NCBI GenBank assembly: GCA_002104985.1
Contig: MCGO01000004.1
Location: 620,001 to 684,000 of the forward strand
Reading direction: 5' to 3'
Length of the DNA: 64,000 nucleotides
Source: Rhizoclosmatium globosum
Lineage: Eukaryota; Chytridiomycota; Chytridiomycetes; Chytridiales; Chytriomycetaceae
Part shown: positions 57,521-64,000 of the stretch, piece by piece
Position numbering within the stretch: the first letter of the stretch is position 1
Layout of the letters: each line of letters starts with the position of its first letter
Translations under genes and position numbers: made by a program
The notes under the pieces: model-generated
Seen by the model: the letters and a program-made list of their open reading frames with translations, nothing else
What the model was told of the DNA's origin: nothing
Databases searched by the model: none

Positions 57521-57643
57521 CTGTCAGAGGCTTTCTTCTTGCACTCTGTCTTCCCATTGTCGACACTCAGGTATGTATTGAGTGTGGTATGTATTGAGTG
57601 TCAACAATGGGAACACAGAGTGCAAGAAGAAAGCCTCCGACAG
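57521..57643. repeat. 49-bp inverted repeat with a 25-bp spacer beside the LTR
   Basis: Arm 1 (57521-57569) and the reverse complement of arm 2 (57595-57643) differ at only three of 49 positions. The spacer holds GGTATGTATTGAGTGT and the start of a second copy of the same 16 bases (57570-57585 and 57586-57601). The structure begins 18 bp after the target-site duplication. Transcribed, it would form a long hairpin. Confidence 0.92.
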
Positions 57644-57947
57644 TACATTCCCATTGCTGATATTTTTTGCCATGTTCAATGGAATGGTCTCTGGTGGTTA
57701 TTTTGTGTTGATTCCTGTTATTGTTGGCCAGTTGTTTGGAGTCACGCAAATGGCTTCTCTTGTGGGGATGGTTTTGAACTTATCCTTTATTGGATGTCTT
57801 GCAGGTCCACCAATTGCTGGTGCTCTGCGGGAGTTGGTTGGCTTTACTGGTGTATGCTTGTTTGCCGGAGGTTTAACTTTGATTTCCGTCTTCTTCTGCA
57901 TCGCTGTGAGAGTAGTTGTTGAGCCAAAATTGCTCAGAATAGTTTAA
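57644..57947 (+). pseudogene. 3' remnant of an MFS monocarboxylate-type transporter
   Basis: The open frame reads PLLIFFAMFNGMVSGGYFVL, GQLFGVTQMASLVGMVLNLS, CLAGPPIAGALRELVGFTGV and ends VVEPKLLRIV with a stop. GPPIAGAL followed by a G-F-T-G turn is the C-terminal hallmark of fungal monocarboxylate-transporter-like MFS proteins. Only about 95 residues, three membrane helices out of twelve, are present. The inverted repeat and retrotransposon lie where the rest should be, and I see no upstream MFS coding on the other side of the element. Probably a dead fragment. Confidence 0.7.
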
Positions 57948-59080
57948 TAATATTTATTTATTTTTCTTTTCTTTTCCTTATTTTATATTAAATGATTGTT
58001 CGAAAAGGAAAGCGCCACTCTCCTCTTTCTCCTCCTCATCCCATGTTTCCTCCTAGCTCACATCAGATGGCACTGGGACTTTGATTTGAAGCTCAGAAAC
58101 CTATTTCATATTCTCACGAATCGTCAGGGTCATGGAGGGAGTCATGAAATCAAATATCCAGGAACGCACCTTGATGGAACCCTTGCAAACTCTATTCCAA
58201 ACTATATCTTAAGGACTTTCAAGACTGCCAACGGAGAAGAGATTAAGGAGTCTGCGAGAAACGGATCAGACGCAGCGAGATCGAGATTTAATTGGTTTCA
58301 AACTTGGAGTGGGCACAACCCGAAAAACATAGATAGTCTTCTAATGTCCGTATTTTAAAGTTTTATATTTTGAATAATTCATCATGACAATGTGGCGGTG
58401 CCAACCCTCGTTTTGGTTTTGGGTGAGTGACATTGGCTGAGGAAGCACAAAACTGACTGAATCAGATTCAAAGGAAAAGCCAAAACAAATCAAACACAAT
58501 GACATTTGCTATGCAACCTCCAGATGCCGATGAAAGCAAAGCGCTCGGGTCCACCCCTAATTAAAGCGGACAATTGGAAAAAGGATGTGATCCATCTCAA
58601 AAAATTGCCCTGATCGAAACAGTGTGTGGGTGAAATTGTTTTAGTTTGTACAAAGAACGTCTCATATGACAAATACCTCATGTTCATATAGCACAATAAT
58701 GAATTGGTGTTGGGTTTTGACAGCAGAACCTTGTTCGATATGACGTCAAAACGATGCCATATATGGGCGTCTGTCAAACACTCAGTTCTCACAATAAACC
58801 AATTGAATATAATTGTGAACTATGTTTGTCAAGAAAGACAGAGAATTCACGTGGATCTATTCTACAAGGTGACTGTCTTGTAAATACTTGTGGGTAACGA
58901 GAGTGATCCACATACTGTATTTGCCTCCACAGAATAATAAAAGAATGGTACTAATTTTGTATTTCATTTATTGTAAACATTTAAACAACAGACACAGAAA
59001 CAGTCAGGATTTCAAACTCCGTAAATAACTCACATTTCAGCCACGGCGTCCATAATGTTTCCGTATCATCAATCTTTGGT

Positions 59081-59136
59081 TTTCTGATGTATGTTACTAT
59101 TCGCACCATTTCTGATGTATGTTACTATTCGCACCA
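59081..59136. repeat. 28-bp tandem duplication
   Basis: TTTCTGATGTATGTTACTAT plus TCGCACCA occurs twice, back to back and identical (59081-59108, 59109-59136). It is probably a recent slippage or repair duplication in noncoding DNA. Confidence 0.95.
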
Positions 59137-60686
59137 TTTACTCAAAATACTCACATCTCGTGCAAGTGCAAGCTTTTGACGGGAACACCAGATTTCATGT
59201 GTTTATGTGAGATACAAGGCGGCTTCTATACCTTCTGGAATCCAGGACGGCAGTGCACGCATAATAAGACTGCAATGAAGAAATGAGTTGATGGACAGTA
59301 ATTTGTAAACTCTTACCCACTGGATCCATTGTTGTAGTAGCGTCAAAGAGCTTTTTTGATCCTCACATTAATCAATTGAAGTAAGAACTGGATACGGTGG
59401 ATTCTAATCCAAAAAGAGTAATCATCAGTGGTGGTAAAATAGTTGGGGTGAAAGGAGAGCTTACCGAGAAACAGCAACATTGGACTCTTCCGTTGTGTAA
59501 GAGAGATTATAGATACAGCATTACAGTAAAACCTGGAGAGATGAGTGACTTGTCGTCTTTGCTCGATGCGGACAACATCAATAAAGGAACCCAAATGCAA
59601 CCACCACACTCACTGCATTCCTTATCCAATTTACAGCCATTGCCATTCTATTTGAACACATTTGTTGTATGTAAATTAGAGTGTAACATCGAGGGTGGGT
59701 TTTCGGTCCTTTTTCGAGCGCTCTGCGTTCATTCTAGAGATTCATTGTTAGACATAGTCGTTCATGAGAGTATGAAAGGGGGCCATACTTGAGACTGATT
59801 GCCAGGTCCATGGACAGGGTTTGGAATGCAAGGGGAGAGTGAAGATAGAGAGGGCAGAGTTGACTGCAAGAACTACCGCAAACATACCTTGTTATCAAGC
59901 TAATGGGCGACAGCATTCCCTGCATCATACGCTCAACAAATAGAGGAGATCAAGAGATTGCCTCTAATATCGATTCTCATCTGACCAAGAGATTGCCTCT
60001 AATGCCAGTGTTGGGAGTTGACGAAAAAAGAGAAGTTTTTGTGGAGTTCTCTCCGTACCAGTCCAGCTCAACTTGAAAACAGATGTATAATTGAAAGCGC
60101 CAAAAATTGAAACGGTTGGCAACTTCTGTAAACGGGAATGTTTGATAATGCGTTGGTTGGATGTACTCAGTTCGGCGTAAGACCCCCTAACACAATATGA
60201 CATAAAAAAGAATGCGAAAATATTCAAGAATATAGTAATGAATCTGGCCAAAAGTTGAAGAAGATAAGAGCTGTGGGGCAAAGGGAACGTGGAGTGGAGT
60301 ACTTATTTCGTCACAACACACTCAACTTACCTTGATTTGCCTCCAAACTTGCAAAGCCTTCCTTTGTAGTCATTATCAATACCATGCTTAGAATTTGACA
60401 GTGTTGAGGTCAAAAATCTGTTGTGTGTAAATAAACTCATATTGTTGCGTCGTATCCTCCATCTAGTTTAAGGGACGTATATGCAACATATTCACATCGT
60501 TTTCAATCTGAAGAATTCTGGTGAGTTTTTGCGTTGATTGTGTCTTGAAATCCGAGGACTTGTCCAAAGCTCCGTTCTGGTTACAATTGGTGTTTCTGTT
60601 GAATACATACTATTAAATTTTAGAGTCATTCTATATTCATTTTACTGTTTTTAGAGTTAATACGTCACAACTGATACCATGCGTGT

Positions 60687-60733
60687 GTCACAAATGGTGT
60701 CAAAATGGTGTCATTTTGATTTCATTGTTGTGA
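60687..60733. promoter_or_regulatory. Interrupted palindrome upstream of the first stress-protein gene
   Basis: GTCACAA at 60687 and TTGTGAC at 60727 are reverse complements, and between them TCAAAATG-GTGT-CATTTTGA forms an inner perfect hairpin. A second TACGTCAC lies at 60661-60668. The TGACG/CGTCA words resemble CREB/ATF-type sites. It lies about 110-160 bp before the coding frame of the gene at 60852, so a regulatory role is possible but only inferred. Confidence 0.4.
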
Positions 60734-60851
60734 CGCCATTTCCAAAGATCCAACCGTTATCATCCTACTTTCTAACAACAACGTTGCTCAAATGTATCTA
60801 AACTGTATCCTTTATTCTTATGACTTCTATGTCTTTCTGATATGACATCAT

Positions 60852-61334
60852 TTGCACATCAATTCCAATGTGGTCGAAATTTGTGATGTCAATGGTCGCA
60901 TCATCGCCATTGGCCTCGACTCATCTGCTGAATCTCAAGCTGCATTCTTCTGGGCTGTCAACAACTTCATTAAAACTTCAAACGATTCCATCAAAAACAA
61001 ACATGTGCTATTGAGTAAGTGCACTTTCACACCCACTTAAATAACGGAACCAACAGCATGTATTCCTGAGAACTGTTCTGAGGGAAACAAAGCGAGGTTC
61101 CGCAACTTCCTCCAAACCAACTTTGAAAAGGCACGCAACTTAATTGGTCCAAATGTTCCATTGCGTGCAATCATTGTCTACGGAGACCCAAGAGATGGAA
61201 TTTGTAACATGGTTGAGAAGTTGAACGCTGATGTGCTCCTGACTGGTGTCAGAAGGGCCATGATGGGTAGCGTTAGCGATTACTTGAGTAAGCACTCGCA
61301 CTGCCCTTGTTTGATTGTTCGTGGTGTTTGCTGA
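60852..61334 (+). pseudogene. Universal stress protein, copy 1, no in-frame start codon
   Basis: USP-fold protein (nucleotide-binding, Rossmann-like). Exon 1 (60852-61014) and exon 2 (61057-61334) join in phase. The frame reads NGRIIAIGLDSSAESQAAFF, WAVNNFIKTSNDSIKNKHV, VPLRAIIVYGDPRDGICNMV, LNADVLLTGVRRAMMGSVSD and ends CLIVRGVC. The frame begins after a TGA at 60843-60845, has no ATG, and no AG acceptor occurs between that stop and 60900. An ATG at 60842 would fit if one base were removed. The Gly-rich ATP motif is also changed: GVRRAMMGS lacks the G-2x-G-9x-G spacing of the other copies. It may be a pseudogene or an assembly error. Confidence 0.7.
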
Positions 61335-61624
61335 TACGTCGCCCTTTGGGAATATTCTCTGTGTATGTCGTGCTTAATAAAAGTAACATTATAATTTCGA
61401 GGCAACCATGTCCAACTGATTGTTGCTATTATGCCGCATAAGTAATTTCCTACTGCAGTGCAATTTCATGATGAGAGGCATTTTTTTCTTTCTGCTGCCT
61501 ATATTCCCAAACATAAGGCTCCAAAAAGTTAATAAAATTAGAAAAAACATTCAATCATATACAAGCATTTATTTCAGAGGAAGGGGGAAGAATACAGAGT
61601 GCAATGCTGACCCAGATAATAAAC

Positions 61625-62267
61625 TTAAAGTGCCTTCTCGGCTTCTGTTGGGCGAGGAACAATCACTGGAACCTTCAGGTGGTGGATCAAATACTCTGAC
61701 ACAGATCCAAGGAACGCGCGCTTGAAGCCAGACAGTCCACGGCTTCCAATCACGAGCATATCAGCATGAATATCTTCCACTTTGTAGCTAATCTCATCAC
61801 GTGCGTCTCCACGCAGAGCAACACCACGGATGTTGTACTTGTGTGCTGGAAGCTTGTTGGCATAGGCTCTGTAAGTAATGACGTAAGCTTTGATATTCCC
61901 TTCATTCAACCACCAAGAAACCACGTTACCTCAACAAGTCGTGACTCTCCTTCTTGTTGGCCTGCTCAATCGCCTCAAATTCCTTTGAAAAGTCGACATA
62001 GAGCGTTCCATACACGGCAGGCAGTGAGACAGTTGGTCGCACATTCATGAGAACAATCTGGTCTGTCTCGGGACGGACAAGGTTCTGGATGGCCCAGTCA
62101 AAGGCGTATTCAGAGAACTTGCTCGCATCCACGGCAATCGCAACGACTCGCGTGGGAGCAACGGTGTGGTCTTCGTGGGGGTGGACAACGTCTTCATGGA
62201 CCAAGTTGGGCGTCTTGTTCTGGTCGGCTGAGACAGGAGCAATAGCAGTATCGGCGGCGGCAGACAT
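61625..62267 (-). CDS. Universal stress protein, copy 2
   Basis: Two exons (62267 to about 61937, then about 61892-61625) give about 200 residues. The N-terminal 35 residues are extra. The USP domain starts TRVVAIAVDASKFSEYAFDW, continues DQIVLMNVRPTV, YNIRGVALRGDARDEISYKV, HADMLVIGSRGLSGFKRAFL and GSVSEYLIHHLKVPVIVPRP, ending EAEKAL. GSRGLSGFKRAFLGS fits the G-2x-G-9x-G(S/T) ATP-binding motif, so this copy is probably the ATP-binding class. It is the most complete member of the cluster. It is divergent from copy 3, with 242 bp between start codons. Confidence 0.93.
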
Positions 62268-62509
62268 TGTTAGGATTATTTGGGGGTTGGATAGGATTCT
62301 TTTTCGAATGATGGTTTGGGAGAGGGAAAAACAAGGCGCGATTTATGGTGGCCAAATCACTCTGACTCAAGTGTGACTCACTTTTATCACAACACCCACC
62401 CTCGTGCTTCGTCTGCCACGCGGTACTTCTCGAATTAACTCGAATTTTGATATTCGCGTAATCGATGGAGGTTTTGTTTTATTTCATTCTGTTGACAAGC
62501 TTTGGTTGA

Positions 62510-63112
62510 ATGAGTAGCAGAAAAAAAGGTTCTGGAAAACAACCAATGGCAACGTATGAAGAAGTAACCGACAGCTATAACCCGGACGACTGGAAGAAGG
62601 ATATTATCTCTGGACGGATCATTTGTGTCGCAATAGGTGAAACCGTCCAAATCGTAACGGTACCAACAATGGTCCTCATGAGACAGTGCAGATGGCTCAG
62701 ACGATGGAAACAAGGCGTTCTATTGGGCCCTCGATCATTTAGTTAAACCGTCCACGGGAATCATAAATAAGCTGGCGCTCCTGAGTAAGGACTGTTGCTT
62801 TCTCGACATCGCTTATGGTCCCCAACAGCATGTACACCGTTGAATTCCTCAGAATCTGTGAAACAAGAATGCCAGACGCTCTTAAAGAATTATATGGCCC
62901 TTGTTCGCGTTGCCAATCTCAATATTCCTTTACGAGCAATTTTACTTCGTGGAGACGTTAGAACCCAATTGTGCGATATTGCAGATGAGCTGAAGGCAGA
63001 TGTTTTCGTGATTGGAACGAGGGGATTGGGTGCATTGAAACGTGCAGTGTTAGGTTCAGTATCGGACTATGTCTCAAAACATTGTGAATGCACAGTGATT
63101 ATCGCAAAATAG
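62510..63112 (+). CDS. Universal stress protein, copy 3
   Basis: Three exons (62510-62636, 62692-62784, 62829-63112), all GT-AG and in phase. The N-terminus is charged (MSSRKKGSGKQPMATYEEV, NPDDWKKDIISG), then RIICVAIDGSDDGNKAFYWA, LDHLVKPSTGIINKLALLT, LNIPLRAILLRGDVRTQLCD, ADVFVIGTRGLGALKRAVLG and SVSDYVSKHCECTVIIAK. The ATP motif GTRGLGALKRAVLGS is intact. Its second intron is at the same place and phase as the only intron of copy 1, so these two are close relatives. About 167 residues. Confidence 0.88.
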
Positions 63113-63224
63113 GAAATAAAATACATCAATAATCACGTGGAGATGTGTCAGAAGTTGTACTTATGACTCACCGACGTCTGTTTCATAAAAAGCCAAATCC
63201 CCCTTCCCAACAACAACTGCCAAA

Positions 63225-63797
63225 ATGAATTCTTCAGCTATTCCTGCTACTTCCACTACTGCAACCACTGCCATATCTCCCGAGAGAATTGGCACAGACA
63301 GTATTCCACCAGTCAAAGACCAAAAATCATCAACTACTCCAAAACGTATAATCGCTATAGCAGTAGACGACGGCCCAGATTCCGAATACGCTCTAAAATG
63401 GGCCCTGGATCATTTGATCAATAAGGAAGACCAAGTTTGCCTGATTAACGTCCGCCAACAGGCCGTACAAGGAAACCACTTCGGATACGAGCAATCTTTG
63501 AACGAGGATATAATCGAATGTCTTGAAAACTATAATCGTGAGGCTTCTCACAACATTCTCAAGCATTTTGGTTCTCTCGTTGAAGCGAAAGGCGCAACAG
63601 TGCGGGCAATGTCATTGCGAGGAAATCCAAAGCAAGAAATCCTGAGCAAAATCGATGATATTCGTGCAGAAATGCTGGTGGTTGGGTGCCGTGGGTTAAG
63701 TCCACTTAATGAAGGATTTCAAGGGAGTCAATCTTGCCACCAGTTTAGTTCGAGCTGCGATGGTTGGCGGTGGTGGCCGTGTTGCTGGAAGACGTGA
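63225..63797 (+). CDS. Universal stress protein, copy 4, with a foreign 3' end
   Basis: Intronless frame from ATG 63225. A Thr- and Ser-rich leader of about 45 residues precedes KRIIAIAVDDGPDSEYALKW, ALDHLINKEDQVCLINVRQQ, ATVRAMSLRGNPKQEILSKI and RAEMLVVGCRGLSPL. From there the homology stops: the frame runs on NEGFQGSQSCHQFSSSC and ends in a Trp-rich tail, while another frame of the same DNA is a PP2C C-terminus. The usual SVSDYVSKH..CPVIIV end is missing. By chance or selection GCRGLSPLNEGFQGS still has the G-2x-G-9x-G spacing. It lacks the intron present at this region in copy 2. Confidence 0.75.
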   Translation: MNSSAIPATSTTATTAISPERIGTDSIPPVKDQKSSTTPKRIIAIAVDDGPDSEYALKWALDHLINKEDQVCLINVRQQAVQGNHFGYEQSLNEDIIECLENYNREASHNILKHFGSLVEAKGATVRAMSLRGNPKQEILSKIDDIRAEMLVVGCRGLSPLNEGFQGSQSCHQFSSSCDGWRWWPCCWKT

Positions 63798-63909
63798 TGC
63801 GGCTGGAATGATGAATTTGGCTGAGGAAGCTGAATTGCGTGCAGGACTCGAGCCAGGAGAGGCTCGTAACGTCAGAGATGATATTACATGCATTGTTGTT
63901 GTTTTTTGA
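63709..63909 (+). pseudogene. 3' fragment of a PP2C phosphatase (PDP/Ptc5-like)
   Basis: In the frame from 63709 the DNA encodes GVNLATSLVRAAMVGG, then MMNLAEEAELRAGLEPGEAR and NVRDDITCIVVVF, followed by a stop. NLATSLVRAA ... RDDITxxVVxF is the C-terminal block of pyruvate dehydrogenase phosphatases (PDP1, yeast Ptc5). Only the last 60 or so residues are present; upstream lies the stress-protein gene in another frame. It must be a partial duplication of a PP2C gene located elsewhere. Confidence 0.75.
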
Positions 63910-63944
63910 AGAAAACATTAAAAGAAACTTTTACCAAAATCAGA

Positions 63945-64000
63945 ATGGAGGATTCACCCAAATTCGCAAGAATAGATTCATTCCTCGATCTAGCCATAGA
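63945..64000 (+). CDS. Start of an unidentified gene, cut by the window edge
   Basis: ATG at 63945 opens a frame MEDSPKFARIDSFLDLAI that runs off the right end. Only 18 residues are visible, too few to identify. It could also be a chance frame. Confidence 0.3.
   Translation, partial: MEDSPKFARIDSFLDLAI

Larger units (their letters stand above)
57948..60841. other. Gene-poor stretch of 2.9 kb
   Basis: No convincing gene. Open frames at 57996-58358 (plus), 58490-58792 (minus), 59397-59792 (plus), 59343-59609 (minus) and 59964-60281 (minus) have no recognisable content, mostly lack ATG starts and look random. The stretch contains a 28-bp tandem duplication (59081-59136), an 18-bp direct repeat (CAAGAGATTGCCTCTAAT at 59951 and about 59986), a possible stress-protein relic near 58500-58620, and a palindromic segment at 60687-60733. 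Base composition is more A+T-rich than in the gene-dense part. Confidence 0.5.

Noticed and set aside
1..64000. tRNA, rRNA or CRISPR features
   Set aside because: None recognised by eye; the repeats present are an LTR pair, a minisatellite, a tandem duplication and an inverted repeat, none with CRISPR spacing. A covariance-model scan would be needed to exclude a tRNA gene.

Overview
The window is eukaryotic nuclear DNA. It holds about 28 closely packed protein genes on both strands, nearly all split by short GT-AG introns (mostly 45-65 nt, often with a CTAAC-like branch site). The mix is fungal housekeeping genes (HUL4/HECTD2-type HECT ligase, Ptp2/Pyp-like phosphatases, an Sfp1-like zinc finger, UBA2, EMC7, FMC1) plus axonemal genes (a SAXO-type protein, centrin, and a small homologue of the MDH1B N-terminal domain). 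This suggests a zoosporic, flagellated fungus, most likely a chytrid. The assignment is inferred from gene content only.

Layout. 1-6000: minus-strand run of an unnamed TPR-like gene (cut by the window edge), EMC7, DPH2 and NDUFAF7; two copies of an 89-bp dispersed repeat lie in and beside DPH2. 6000-13100: plus-strand run of ribosomal protein eL15, two adjacent tyrosine phosphatases and a saccharopine-dehydrogenase-like oxidoreductase. 13100-20700: cysteinyl-tRNA synthetase divergent from SDS22/PPP1R7, then FMC1, SAXO and centrin. 20800-28940: SMC4 and SLX4 end to end, then prefoldin subunit 6. 29160-41000: ribosomal protein uL3, PDCD2/Tsr4, a HECT E3 ligase divergent from UBA2, primase PRI1 and the SNARE USE1. 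41200-51290: a very long protein ending in an Sfr1/Mei5 domain, an Sfp1-like zinc finger protein, a gephyrin-type Mog-Moe fusion, the MDH1B-like gene starting 14 bp from it, and an orphan ORF.

51300-64000 is the accessory part. A 5.47-kb Ty1/copia LTR retrotransposon (52032-57497) has identical 119-bp LTRs and a perfect 5-bp target-site duplication. Its gag and pol frames become continuous only if at least eight GT-AG segments are removed, seven of them 45-49 nt like host introns. It also lacks most of the reverse transcriptase and RNase H. Beside it are a 49-bp inverted repeat and the 3' remnant of an MFS transporter. After a gene-poor stretch comes a cluster of four universal-stress-protein genes. 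One has no usable start codon, and one is fused at its 3' end to the tail of a pyruvate-dehydrogenase-phosphatase-like PP2C.

Working together: SMC4, SLX4, the Sfr1-like protein and PRI1 serve chromosome structure, repair and replication; centrin, SAXO and possibly the MDH1B-like protein serve the basal body and flagellum; DPH2, CysRS, eL15, uL3 and PDCD2 serve translation; NDUFAF7 and FMC1 serve mitochondrial complex assembly. The strongest leads are the intron-bearing retrotransposon, the orphan MDH1B-type domain with a 7-nt microexon, the giant Sfr1-like protein and the rearranged stress-protein cluster.
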